Position numbers and translations under genes: made by a program. A model generated the notes under the pieces. The model had not been told where the DNA came from. It saw nothing but the letters and a program-made list of their open reading frames with translations, and made no database searches. From an uncultured Cytophagaceae bacterium (lineage in GTDB: Bacteria; Bacteroidota; Bacteroidia; Cytophagales; Spirosomataceae), in contig CAIUGL010000184.1 of assembly GCA_903898715.1 (NCBI GenBank), positions 28,199-92,198 on the forward strand: a DNA stretch of 64,000 bases, read 5' to 3'. The first letter of the stretch is position 1; each line of letters begins with the position of its first letter. Shown here in pieces: positions 1 through 7,851 of the stretch.

Positions 1-579
1 GTAGAAAGTGAGTTTGGCTTTCACTTAATTCAGTTATTAGCGGTTCGTGGGCAAGAATACCAAGCGCGTCATATATTATTGCGTCCAGATTATCAGAAAT
101 TGGACGTCACAGAACCTACGCGTTATTTAGATAGTATGCGTGTTTTGATTCAACGTGATTCAATTTCATTTGATAAAGCTGCCCGTAATGTATCCGAGGA
201 TAAGTTGACACAAGACGCAGGTGGTCTCCTCATCGACATGGCGTCACGTTCAACGCGTATGCCGTTTGATGGTACGATGGAGCCTGGTTTATATTTCTCG
301 ATTGATTCCATGACGGTGGGTACTGTTTCCAAGCCAATTCCTTACCGTACAGAAGATGGCCGCAGTGCGATGCGAATCCTATATTTTAAGGCGAAATATC
401 CTCCCCATTTTGCGAATTTAAACGATGATTATCAGAAAATTTCAGGCATTGCTTTGACGCAAAAGAAGAATGATATGATCGAAAAATGGTTCGTGAAAGC
501 CAAGGACGATGTCTTTATCTTCATTGATGATGAGTATAAAGACTGTAAGGTGCTGGAAGGGAGTGTTATAGAACGTTGA
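1..579 (+). CDS. SurA-like periplasmic peptidyl-prolyl isomerase (5' truncated)
   Basis: Only the last 192 codons are present; the reading frame is open from base 1, so the true start lies upstream of the window. The first visible residues (VESEFGFHLIQL) are the typical end of one parvulin domain, and the ARHILL motif directly after opens a second parvulin domain with a DAGGLL segment. The C-terminus (a Trp-containing helix, then a short strand ending near a Cys) looks like the C-terminal part of SurA-type chaperones. The family works in the periplasm on unfolded outer-membrane proteins and isomerises prolyl bonds. A strong terminator follows the stop. The signal peptide and N-terminal chaperone domain cannot be seen, so a PpiD-like relative is not fully excluded. 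Confidence 0.85.
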   Translation, partial: VESEFGFHLIQLLAVRGQEYQARHILLRPDYQKLDVTEPTRYLDSMRVLIQRDSISFDKAARNVSEDKLTQDAGGLLIDMASRSTRMPFDGTMEPGLYFSIDSMTVGTVSKPIPYRTEDGRSAMRILYFKAKYPPHFANLNDDYQKISGIALTQKKNDMIEKWFVKAKDDVFIFIDDEYKDCKVLEGSVIER

Positions 580-582
580 CAC

Positions 583-610
583 TAGACGTTGGACATTAGA
601 CTTTAGACTT
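583..610 (+). repeat. Heptamer array, TAGACGT family (4 units)
   Basis: Four consecutive 7-bp units (TAGACGT, TGGACAT, TAGACTT, TAGACTT) begin 3 nt after the SurA stop codon. The purine-rich strand is the coding strand of the upstream gene. It faces an inverted, longer array of the same family after thyA. Confidence 0.85.
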
Positions 611-612
611 TA

Positions 613-672
613 GAGACGCGATACTTCGCGTCTTTTTTTTGTAAATAGAAAAGAAGCGAAGTATCGCGTCTC
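613..672. repeat. 17-bp perfect inverted repeat with nested hairpin
   Basis: The left arm GAGACGCGATACTTCGC (613-629) is exactly complementary to the right arm GCGAAGTATCGCGTCTC (656-672), with a 26-bp spacer. The left arm also lies inside a smaller hairpin followed by a T tract. Either the small hairpin or the large cruciform can form, but not both. Confidence 0.85.
614..640 (+). terminator. Rho-independent terminator after the SurA-like gene
   Basis: An 8-bp GC-rich stem (AGACGCGA/TCGCGTCT) with a 4-nt TACT loop runs into a tract of eight T residues. It lies between two facing heptamer arrays in the gap between convergent genes. Confidence 0.85.
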
Positions 673-683
673 TACCATATTTT

Positions 684-732
684 CAACGTCCAACGTCCAA
701 CGTCTAACGTCCAACGTCCAGCGTCCAACGTC
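684..732 (-). repeat. Heptamer array, TAGACGT family (7 units)
   Basis: Seven exact 7-bp units, reading CAACGTC/TAACGTC/CAGCGTC on the plus strand, run up to the thyA stop. The last C of the array plus the next TA forms the thyA stop codon (TAG on the minus strand), so the stop is the first three bases of a TAGACGT unit in the coding sense. Confidence 0.9.
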
Positions 733-1526
733 TAAACAGCTACCGGAGCTTTAATCGCCGGATGTGGATCATAGCCTTCAAGGGTGAAGTCTTCAAATAC
801 GAAATCAAGAATATCTTTTTTCGCTGGGTTAAGGTGCATCGTTGGTAATGGGCGCGGGCTGCGGCTCAATTGAATTTCAACTTGCTCCATGTGATTGCTG
901 TATAAATGCGTGTCGCCGCCGGTCCATACAAAATCGCCTAATCCTAAGTCGCATACTTGCGCCACCATCATCGTTAAGAGTGCATACGAGGCGATATTGA
1001 ATGGAACTCCTAGAAATACATCCGCTGATCTTTGGTATAGCTGACACGATAATTTGCCATCCGCCACATAGAATTGAAAAAATGCATGGCAAGGCATTAA
1101 AGCCATTTTGGGTAATTCAGCCACATTCCATGCGCTGACGATGATGCGTCGAGAATCTGGATTTGTTTTGAGCGTATGAATCACTTCTTTGATTTGGTCA
1201 ATTACCTGACCATCAGCACCTTCCCACGAGCGCCATTGCTTACCATATACGGGACCTAAATCACCGTTTTCATCTGCCCACTCATCCCAAATACGCACAC
1301 TGTGTTCTTTCAAGTAAGCAATATTTGTTTCCCCTCTTAAGAACCAAAGTAATTCGTGAATGATGGATTTTAAATGGGTCTTTTTGGTCGTTACGAGCGG
1401 AAACCCCTCAGCCAAATTAAATCGCATCTGGTAGCCGAAAACACTGGTTGTCCCAGTTCCTGTTCGATCCGATTTAAAGGTTCCGTTTTGTTTGATATGG
1501 GTTAATAAATCTAAATATGCTTGCAT
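732..1526 (-). CDS. thyA: Thymidylate synthase ThyA
   Basis: Folate-dependent methylation of dUMP to dTMP using methylene-tetrahydrofolate. The 264 residues equal the E. coli length. Visible motifs are the RTGTGT phosphate-binding loop (residues 21-26), catalytic Cys146 in the MPCHAFFQF block, the [13 protein letters not shown] substrate loop and the DTHLYSNH segment. It is the last gene of an apparent operon with the PhoD-like phosphatase and the OsmC protein, with 1-nt gaps between the genes. Dihydrofolate reductase, often next to thyA, is not here. The stop codon lies inside a heptamer repeat array. Confidence 0.98.
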   Translation of the reverse strand: MQAYLDLLTHIKQNGTFKSDRTGTGTTSVFGYQMRFNLAEGFPLVTTKKTHLKSIIHELLWFLRGETNIAYLKEHSVRIWDEWADENGDLGPVYGKQWRSWEGADGQVIDQIKEVIHTLKTNPDSRRIIVSAWNVAELPKMALMPCHAFFQFYVADGKLSCQLYQRSADVFLGVPFNIASYALLTMMVAQVCDLGLGDFVWTGGDTHLYSNHMEQVEIQLSRSPRPLPTMHLNPAKKDILDFVFEDFTLEGYDPHPAIKAPVAV

Positions 1527-1527
1527 T

Positions 1528-1965
1528 TTAGGCTTCGAATTTAACTTCGTTTAAAAGTAAAGTATGGGTGATTGTTGCGCTTGGGGCCAACTGCGCCGTT
1601 GCGGAGCAGTATTTATCCATGGACATTTGAATAGCTCTTAGCGCTTTATTTCCATCAATGTCACCCTTTAATTCAAATTGAATATTGATTTTTCGGAATG
1701 GCATCATCTCTGTTCCTTCGATTTTCTCCCGGTCACCTTGTACTCGAATTTGGAAATCTTCGATTACTTGACGTTGCTTTTTTAAGATCAGAATGACATC
1801 GATGGCGGTGCAACCACCTAGACCCATCAATAGTAGTTCCATGGGACGAGCACCTGCATTATGTCCACCTATTCCCTCAGCTGCATCGATGTGAACCGAA
1901 ACGGGTGAGGAGCCTGTGGCCTCAAAGTGAAAATCCTGGTCTAGTCGGCTTAATAGTACTTCCAT
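1528..1965 (-). CDS. OsmC/Ohr family thiol-peroxidase-like protein
   Basis: OsmC-family proteins are small dimeric enzymes that reduce organic hydroperoxides with two cysteines. The 145-residue length fits, and two Cys lie in the expected contexts: Cys52 in a [10 protein letters not shown] helix start and Cys120 in [10 protein letters not shown]. The family's N-terminal beta sheet is recognisable. It sits between the PhoD-like gene and thyA with 1-nt gaps either side, so it is probably co-transcribed. The true substrate is unknown; YhfA-like OsmC members share this layout. Confidence 0.9.
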   Translation of the reverse strand: MEVLLSRLDQDFHFEATGSSPVSVHIDAAEGIGGHNAGARPMELLLMGLGGCTAIDVILILKKQRQVIEDFQIRVQGDREKIEGTEMMPFRKINIQFELKGDIDGNKALRAIQMSMDKYCSATAQLAPSATITHTLLLNEVKFEA

Positions 1966-1966
1966 A

Positions 1967-3271
1967 TTATTTTAGTTCACTGGATTTTAGTGCTTTTGTC
2001 CATATAACATCCCCTTTGATATTATGTATGGTGATTTTCAAAACACGATCTTTTACTGGACCTGAAACTTCAATTTTAGAAAATGCCCGTTCGGTTACGA
2101 GCGTACCTTCCACCAATGTTTCATTATAATCTTGTTTTACTGCATCTGCCTTTCCCGCTGTCATAGGTGAAACAGTTAAATCATACAGGGGATACGTGCC
2201 TTCACGGGTTAACTTATTCAAGTCAGAAATGTGGCGATCGCCTGTTAAAAATAGTACACCAGGGATATTTCGATTCTTCAATTCTTTTAATAAATGATTA
2301 CGCTCTCCCTCATAATTAGCCATGTTTTCGAACAATTTAGCAGGGCTTACCACCTGACCACCATTGACAATCACTTTAAAACTTGCTTTTGAGCCACTTA
2401 ACGCGTCCAACAACCAAGTCATTTGCTTTTCGCCCCAGTAAGCTTTTTGTGGATCTGCAATTTCATTTGGTGCACGGAACCAGCGATCATCCATCATAAA
2501 GAATTCAACGTCTGCCCACTGAAATTTCCCTGTGATACCTTCGTTGGGGAAGATGAAATTAGGGTTACCCCAGTACATCTTAAACATTTCCAAAGACGTA
2601 TGTTTTAATGGAAATGAGCGATCAGAATCATTTGGACCATAGTCGTGGTCATCCCAAATCGCATAATGATGTACATTCGCTAATAAGGGTTGAAGTGATT
2701 TGGCACCGCGTGTATGGTCGTTGCGGTGAATCATACCGGTACGGGTATAATCGGGTTCACGGTAGTAGAAATTATCTCCGCCCCACAACATGAAATCGGG
2801 TTTCTGCGCGTGCATCGCGGCATAAACTTCATCAGCCCCACCGTACGGTCGGCCTGGACGATCAGTCCCTTCTTCATTCACATAATTACAGGTTCCGAAA
2901 ATAAAGGAGAATGCCGGAGGATCTTTGCGGTATTGCCAAAGTTCCTGCGTTTGGAATTCGAGCGGATAATCAAAGGACATTTTTTTGTTATTTACCCACA
3001 CTTCGTAGGCATATTTTTTACCCATCGTAACTTCATCGGCGATGATGCGCGCAATGTAGGCTGTCGCTTTTTCAGTTCGTACTGGATCTGTTTTGTAGAT
3101 TTTTTTATCGCCTATTTCATGGTATTGAATATGTACGGAAGCGGCTTGTTGGGTCTGAACCCAAATAAGCACCTCTTTCATGTCAGCGTACCCTAGCATG
3201 GGACCACTTTTGATTTGCGCAGCAAGCAAGACTGGCGCAAGAAGGAATAAGGCGATAAATATGCTTTTCAT
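1967..3271 (-). CDS. PhoD-like secreted phosphatase/phosphodiesterase
   Basis: The 434-residue protein has an N-terminal signal peptide (hydrophobic stretch ending LLAAQ near residue 19), so it is exported. Metal-site motifs of the PhoD-like metallophosphatases follow: FGTCN, WGGDNFYYRE, WDDHDYGPND, DDRWFR and LTGDRHISD. These enzymes hydrolyse phosphate esters at the cell surface or in the periplasm using Fe/Ca or similar metals. It is the first gene of the phoD-like/osmC/thyA set and is divergent from lysA. The exact substrate cannot be read from the sequence. Confidence 0.9.
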   Translation of the reverse strand: MKSIFIALFLLAPVLLAAQIKSGPMLGYADMKEVLIWVQTQQAASVHIQYHEIGDKKIYKTDPVRTEKATAYIARIIADEVTMGKKYAYEVWVNNKKMSFDYPLEFQTQELWQYRKDPPAFSFIFGTCNYVNEEGTDRPGRPYGGADEVYAAMHAQKPDFMLWGGDNFYYREPDYTRTGMIHRNDHTRGAKSLQPLLANVHHYAIWDDHDYGPNDSDRSFPLKHTSLEMFKMYWGNPNFIFPNEGITGKFQWADVEFFMMDDRWFRAPNEIADPQKAYWGEKQMTWLLDALSGSKASFKVIVNGGQVVSPAKLFENMANYEGERNHLLKELKNRNIPGVLFLTGDRHISDLNKLTREGTYPLYDLTVSPMTAGKADAVKQDYNETLVEGTLVTERAFSKIEVSGPVKDRVLKITIHNIKGDVIWTKALKSSELK

Positions 3272-3285
3272 GTGTGTTAGATTAG

Positions 3286-3293
3286 TATCTTTG
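3286..3293 (+). promoter_or_regulatory. Bacteroidota -7 box (TATCTTTG) for lysA
   Basis: TATCTTTG matches the TAnnTTTG consensus and lies 17 nt before the lysA ATG. I see no clear TTG -33 element, so the assignment rests on the box and its position. Confidence 0.6.
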
Positions 3294-3310
3294 TGGCTTA
3301 AATTTTCCCT

Positions 3311-4546
3311 ATGGCTTATTATTCAATTCAGAACATTGCGTTAACCGATTTGGCCAAAGAATTTGGTACTCCACTTTACGTCTACGATGCCGACAAAATT
3401 AGGGAAAAAATCTCGGTTTTAAGAGCTGCTTTTGAGGGAATTGATTTGACTATAAAATACGCGGTTAAGGCGAATACGAATTTGTCTATTTTGCGTTTAA
3501 TGCGTGCAAATGGTGTGGATATGGATGTGGTTTCGCCACAGGAATTGGAGATGGGATTGATCGCTGGGTATGCTGGGAAAGATATTACATTTACGCCTTC
3601 TGGAGTACATTTTTCTGAGATTGAATATGCGGTTTCTCAAGGTGCATTAGTGAATTTGGATAATTTGGCGGTTTTAGAAAAGTTTGGTGCGACCTATGGT
3701 TCGACCCAACCTTGTTTAATTCGCATTAAGCCACATGTTTTTGGTGGGGGAAATGAGAAGATTATGACGGCTCATCCTGAGTCTAAATTTGGTATTTCAA
3801 TTCATCAAAAAGCGGAGATTTTAGCGATAGTTGACAAATATCAGATGCAGGTAATTGGGTTGCACCAACATACCGGATCGGATATTAAGGATGGCAAGAC
3901 GTTTGAGCAGGCTGCTTCGGCGCTTTTTGATTTTGCGTATGATTTCAAGGACTTACAAATAATCGATTTAGGTGGCGGCTTCAAAGTCCCGTATTCACCA
4001 GAAGATCCAGGTGTAAACATGCAGGAAGTAGGCCTCATCATGAGCAACGCTTTTCGAGCATTCTGCCAAAAATACGGTCGGCAATTACGCCTTTGGGTAG
4101 AACCAGGCAAGTTTTTGGTCAGTGAGTCAGGCACGTTTTTAGCGGAGACCAATGTGATCAAACGTGATCCTGTGAAAACATTTGTTGGCATTAATACCGG
4201 ACTAAATCACTTGATTCGTCCGATGATGTACGGATCATATCACTATATTTTCAATGCGTCAAACCAAGATACTTCGAATCAAGAATCGTATCGAGTAACG
4301 GGTTATATCTGTGAAACGGATACCTTCTCATTTGATTTTAAAGGCAAGCAAGACGAACGTCTGTTAAATGAAGTGAAAGAAGGGGATATCATTGCCATGG
4401 CTAACGCGGGCGCGTATGGTTTTACCATGGCTTCGCATTATAATTCACGCTTTTTGCCTGCCGAAGTAATGGTAGATGGCGGTGTTGCTCGCGTCATTCG
4501 GAAGCGAGAAACGATGGAAGATTTGTTGAGAAATCAAGAGATTTAA
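3311..4546 (+). CDS. lysA: Diaminopimelate decarboxylase LysA
   Basis: Final step of lysine synthesis: PLP-dependent decarboxylation of meso-diaminopimelate. The 411-residue protein shows the PLP lysine in YAVKAN (Lys53), the HQHTGSDI barrel motif, the GGGFKVPY phosphate-binding loop, EPGKFLV, and the CETDTF motif carrying the active-site Cys from the partner subunit. It is a single-gene unit with its own promoter. Heptamer repeats and a 70-bp tandem repeat follow it. Confidence 0.97.
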   Translation: MAYYSIQNIALTDLAKEFGTPLYVYDADKIREKISVLRAAFEGIDLTIKYAVKANTNLSILRLMRANGVDMDVVSPQELEMGLIAGYAGKDITFTPSGVHFSEIEYAVSQGALVNLDNLAVLEKFGATYGSTQPCLIRIKPHVFGGGNEKIMTAHPESKFGISIHQKAEILAIVDKYQMQVIGLHQHTGSDIKDGKTFEQAASALFDFAYDFKDLQIIDLGGGFKVPYSPEDPGVNMQEVGLIMSNAFRAFCQKYGRQLRLWVEPGKFLVSESGTFLAETNVIKRDPVKTFVGINTGLNHLIRPMMYGSYHYIFNASNQDTSNQESYRVTGYICETDTFSFDFKGKQDERLLNEVKEGDIIAMANAGAYGFTMASHYNSRFLPAEVMVDGGVARVIRKRETMEDLLRNQEI

Positions 4547-4548
4547 AA

Positions 4549-4576
4549 TAGACATTAGACGTTAGACGTTTGACTT
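4549..4576 (+). repeat. Heptamer array, TAGACGT family (4 units)
   Basis: Units TAGACAT, TAGACGT, TAGACGT and TTGACTT begin 2 nt after the lysA stop codon, with the purine-rich strand in the coding sense. The next few bases look like a decayed fifth unit. Confidence 0.8.
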
Positions 4577-4627
4577 TGTAGTCTGACGCCAAGCGTTTAA
4601 TTATTAACCTCAGAATATTGTTTGAGG

Positions 4628-4687
4628 AATCGACGCATTTCATGCGTCTCAAGCCTTGGCAAACCAGGGAGGTTTGCCAAAGCGACT
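4628..4687. repeat. Two-hairpin intergenic repeat, copy 1
   Basis: Hairpin 1 is GACGCA-TTTCA-TGCGTC (4632-4648). A conserved TCAAGCC linker follows, then hairpin 2, TTGGCAAACC-AGGGA-GGTTTGCCAA (4656-4680), then AGCGACT. Copies 2 and 3 share the linker, hairpin 2 and tail but have a different, still paired, first stem. Confidence 0.8.
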
Positions 4688-4822
4688 AGATTATCATCAT
4701 GACTATTTGATAACCTCAGACTTTAGCCTGAGGAATTGAAGGTTTGCCAAAGCGCCTAGATTATCATCATGACTATTTGATAACCTCAGACTTTAGTCTG
4801 AGGAATTGAAGGTTTGCCAAAG
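4671..4822. repeat. 70-bp direct tandem repeat (two units plus 12 bp)
   Basis: Two units, 4671-4740 and 4741-4810, differ at only two positions that I can see; a third partial unit (GGTTTGCCAAAG) ends the run. Each unit contains a palindrome: CCTCAGACTTTAGCCTGAGG in the first (one mismatch) and CCTCAGACTTTAGTCTGAGG in the second (9-bp perfect stem). The repeat starts inside the right arm of the adjacent two-hairpin element. Confidence 0.9.
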
Positions 4823-4837
4823 AAATAAGTGGACTCG

Positions 4838-6031
4838 CTAGGCTTTCCCCATTGACTTAATATACGCCGACGGCGTAATTCCCAATTGGTCTTTAAACGC
4901 ATCGATGAATTTTGATCTAGAGGCAAAGCCAACATTCGCTGCGATGGCTTCTAAAGTTATTTTTTTTGACTCTCCAGAATTTATCAATTCTATGGCATAG
5001 TCTATCCGTATTTTCTTACGCCATTGACTAAATGAAGAATCTAATTCAACATTAAAATAATGGGAGAGTGTTCTTTCAGATATTTTCAGATCAAATGCCA
5101 ATTGTGCGAGGGAGAAATCACGTTTGGTGAAAGCAAGCGTTTGAATATAGGTGTTTAACTCCTCCTCAATGGCTAAGTCGGCCTCAATCTTCTTTCTTTT
5201 TTTCGGCAGATTTGATTTGAATTCACGAAGAATACTTCCATTTCCCTGTTCGGGTATGAATGAAACGTTTCCGTAAAGAATCTTTGGAAACAAGAACAAG
5301 AATAGGTTTTGCAGAAAAAAACCTCCTCCAGCAACGCTTAGGTAGAGATTCTTTGAGGTGAAGATTTTGGTGTAAGTTTCACTTTCAAAATCAAAATAGA
5401 TGCCTACCACGTGGAGAATATGCAGGACACTATTGCCTGAAATGACAAATTGAATCGTGCACAACAAATAAATCCAACGCTTTAAAATGGAGTGATTGGT
5501 AGACAATTTTCCAAATCTTGCGATTGTTTTATTTGTGTGTCGTGTAAAGTAAATCATTGAAAATAGGCAATAGCTGATGAGGTGTATTGACCTAGCAATC
5601 AAGATAAATTCAAAGGAAACAAAGTTGAAATCGAGCGAGTATTTTTGCGTTACATTAATGATGTGGTGGGCAATTCTCGATTTTTCTTCAAAAGGCAATG
5701 TGGTGAAAGGAAGGCAGTTAATGACTATAAATGCTGCGGGAAGCAGATGAAGGAAGTCGGCCTTTTCAAGTTTTTGTTTAGCGGTAACCAAGGTTTTAAC
5801 GTAATAAAACAAAAATGGCCCAAGCAAAAAAGATAGTGGCAGCCAGTTGACAAAACATATACCTTCCCAGAATGGATCTACGGTGTAATGTAGTCCGTAA
5901 TAGACTAAGACAATCAGATTGCAGCACAAAAAGAAAAGCGCCAAAAATCCATTTGATCTATTTAATGAACTTAAGTAATAGATAAGTATAAATGATGTAA
6001 ATATTCCGAACAAGGGGAAAACAAGACCCAT
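4838..6031 (-). CDS. Membrane-bound AraC-family transcriptional regulator
   Basis: The first roughly 250 of 397 residues are dominated by about seven hydrophobic helices, typical of an integral-membrane sensor region. The last 100 residues form an AraC-type double helix-turn-helix; the second motif (LEAIAANVGFASRSKFIDAFKDQLG, with ITPSAYIK at the end) matches the family signature. A Lys/Arg-rich linker (about residues 285-292) joins the halves. Such proteins are common in Bacteroidota and probably sense a membrane or periplasmic ligand; neither ligand nor target is evident. The gene is flanked on both sides by structured repeats and is convergent with lysA. Confidence 0.88.
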   Translation of the reverse strand: MGLVFPLFGIFTSFILIYYLSSLNRSNGFLALFFLCCNLIVLVYYGLHYTVDPFWEGICFVNWLPLSFLLGPFLFYYVKTLVTAKQKLEKADFLHLLPAAFIVINCLPFTTLPFEEKSRIAHHIINVTQKYSLDFNFVSFEFILIARSIHLISYCLFSMIYFTRHTNKTIARFGKLSTNHSILKRWIYLLCTIQFVISGNSVLHILHVVGIYFDFESETYTKIFTSKNLYLSVAGGGFFLQNLFLFLFPKILYGNVSFIPEQGNGSILREFKSNLPKKRKKIEADLAIEEELNTYIQTLAFTKRDFSLAQLAFDLKISERTLSHYFNVELDSSFSQWRKKIRIDYAIELINSGESKKITLEAIAANVGFASRSKFIDAFKDQLGITPSAYIKSMGKA

Positions 6032-6091
6032 AAACTAAGCACTTTATTAATTATGGGCCAAGTTAGGCAAAATTTGGGCTATGTAGATTTT

Positions 6092-6149
6092 AATCGGCGT
6101 GAAAAACGCCTCAAGCCTTGGCAAACCTTGAAGGTTTGCCAAAGCGGCT
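6092..6149. repeat. Two-hairpin intergenic repeat, copy 2
   Basis: Hairpin 1 is GGCGT-GAAAA-ACGCC (6096-6110). The TCAAGCC linker follows, then hairpin 2, TTGGCAAACC-TTGAA-GGTTTGCCAA (6118-6142), and AGCGGCT. It lies in the 230-bp gap upstream of the AraC-type regulator. Confidence 0.85.
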
Positions 6150-6170
6150 GGGTTCTAATGAAGTCTAAGG

Positions 6171-6228
6171 AATCGGCGTGAAAAACGCCTCAAGCCTTGG
6201 CAATCCTTGAAGGTTTGCCAAGGCGGCT
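6171..6228. repeat. Two-hairpin intergenic repeat, copy 3
   Basis: A near-identical copy of the preceding element, 79 bp downstream. Hairpin 2 has one mismatch (TTGGCAATCC against GGTTTGCCAA) but an extra C-G pair at its base. It abuts a heptamer array. Confidence 0.85.
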
Positions 6229-6262
6229 AACGTCCAGCGACTAACGTCCAACGTCCAGCGTC
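6228..6262 (-). repeat. Heptamer array, TAGACGT family (5 units)
   Basis: Exactly 35 bp: TAACGTC, CAGCGAC, TAACGTC, CAACGTC, CAGCGTC on the plus strand. The final C joins the next TA to form the minus-strand TAG stop of the ATP-grasp gene, the same arrangement as at thyA. Confidence 0.88.
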
Positions 6263-7692
6263 TAATACAACACCCACGTATCTTTCGACCCACCACCCTG
6301 AGAGGAGTTAACCACCAACGAATCCTTTCGCAACGCCACGCGCGTTAATCCGCCCGGCATTACCTTGACTCCATCGCCATACAAGATGTAAGGCCGCAAA
6401 TCTACGTGCCGACCTTCTGCATGATCATCAATTAAACAGGGAACCCTTGATAGGGAGATGGTGGGCTGCGCGATGTAATTACGCGGATTCTTCACGATAA
6501 ACTCCTTGAATTTTTCTTGTTCTTCTTTGGTCGATTTGGGACCTATCAACATCCCATAGCCTCCTGCTTCATTGGCTTCTTTGACAACCAACTTTTCAAT
6601 ATTGGCCAATACATATTCCAAATCCTCCGGCTCACTGCAAATGTAGGTTTTGACATTTTTAATGATGGGTTCCTCATTTAAATAGTATTTGATGATCCGA
6701 GGAACATACGCGTAAATCACCTTGTCATCCGCAACACCTGTTCCGGGGGCATTGGCAATCGCTACTTTTCCATTTTTATACACGTCAAAAATTCCTGGAA
6801 TACCGATCATCGAATCGGGATTAAATGCCAAAGGATCTAAAAACGTATCATCGATCCGACGGTAAATCACATCCACAATTTTAAATCCTTTCGTTGTGCG
6901 CATTTTAACATAGCCCTCATGAACCACTAAATCACGCGCATCCACTAACTCAACACCCATTTGTTGGGCCAAATACGAATGCTCAAAATAAGCTGAATTA
7001 TAAATTCCAGGCGTCAAAACCACCACCGTTGGCTCCGGTCGATCACTGATAAATCGCAGCATTTCAAGTAATTTATGCGGATAATCCGATATCGGTCGAA
7101 TCTGTGTTTTGGCTACAACCTCCGGAAATGTTTGCTTCAATAACTCCCGATTTTCCATCATGTAAGACACGCCAGAAGGACAACGTAAATTGTCCTCCAA
7201 AATCATGTATTCGCCATCCGCACCTCGGATTAAATCAGTGCCCGTAATATGTATGTAAATGTTTTTGGCAGGTTTTATGCCTATGCATGGCCTAAGGAAG
7301 TCTTTAGATGACTCAATAACCTCCCGGGGAATGATCCCGTCTTGGATGATTTTTTGATCCGAATAAATATCATTCAAAAATAAATTCAGTGCCGTGATGC
7401 GCTGAATTAATCCTTTCTCAATTTTCTCCCATTCATGCGCTTCCACAATACGTGGAATAATATCCACAGGCATAATGCGCTCGGTTCCCTCGTTTTCAGA
7501 ATACACATTAAAGGTAATTCCCATCGCCATCAATGCCCGCTCAGCAGATTGCTGGCGTCTCGTAAATTCCTCTTTGGTTAATTTCTCAACGCGATCCTTA
7601 AAGTGGGAATAACCTGCGCGGACTTGACCCTCTGGAGTGAACATTTCATCGAAAAATCCCTCCGCATCGTAGTTGTTAAATGAAAAATTCAT
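6262..7692 (-). CDS. Circularly permuted ATP-grasp family protein
   Basis: A 476-residue soluble protein of the circularly permuted ATP-grasp type 2 family. Characteristic blocks in order are LEDNLRCPSGVSYMMENR, the AYFEHSYLAQQMGV segment, DVIYRRIDD, KVAIANAPGTGVADDK, VVKEANEAGGYGMLIGP and SLSRVPC...DLRPYILYG. ATP-grasp enzymes join a carboxylate to an amine or thiol through an acyl phosphate. In many bacteria this family is encoded with an alpha-E domain protein and a transglutaminase-like protein; neither is nearby. The substrate is unknown, and a peptide-like product is only a guess. Confidence 0.88.
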   Translation of the reverse strand: MNFSFNNYDAEGFFDEMFTPEGQVRAGYSHFKDRVEKLTKEEFTRRQQSAERALMAMGITFNVYSENEGTERIMPVDIIPRIVEAHEWEKIEKGLIQRITALNLFLNDIYSDQKIIQDGIIPREVIESSKDFLRPCIGIKPAKNIYIHITGTDLIRGADGEYMILEDNLRCPSGVSYMMENRELLKQTFPEVVAKTQIRPISDYPHKLLEMLRFISDRPEPTVVVLTPGIYNSAYFEHSYLAQQMGVELVDARDLVVHEGYVKMRTTKGFKIVDVIYRRIDDTFLDPLAFNPDSMIGIPGIFDVYKNGKVAIANAPGTGVADDKVIYAYVPRIIKYYLNEEPIIKNVKTYICSEPEDLEYVLANIEKLVVKEANEAGGYGMLIGPKSTKEEQEKFKEFIVKNPRNYIAQPTISLSRVPCLIDDHAEGRHVDLRPYILYGDGVKVMPGGLTRVALRKDSLVVNSSQGGGSKDTWVLY

Positions 7693-7839
7693 AGGCCGAT
7701 AAACGTGTAAATGCTTGATAATGAAATAATTTAAAACTTAATTTTTGGTTATCAGAATCTAATTTCAGAATTATTTAATTTTTGCTAAAAATATACTTTT
7801 TAATAGTAGAAATTTACCATTTTCGACGGATTTTGATTG

Positions 7840-7847
7840 TATTTTTG
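7840..7847 (+). promoter_or_regulatory. -7 box (TATTTTTG) for ogt; start codon 4 nt downstream
   Basis: TATTTTTG fits TAnnTTTG. The ATG at 7852 is 4 nt after its G, so the transcript probably begins at or next to the start codon. The TTG start 15 nt upstream would fall before the promoter box and is rejected. Confidence 0.65.
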
Positions 7848-7851
7848 CCCC

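Noticed and set aside
2714..3196. 160-codon plus-strand open frame
   Set aside because: It lies fully inside the PhoD-like gene on the other strand and has no recognisable protein features.
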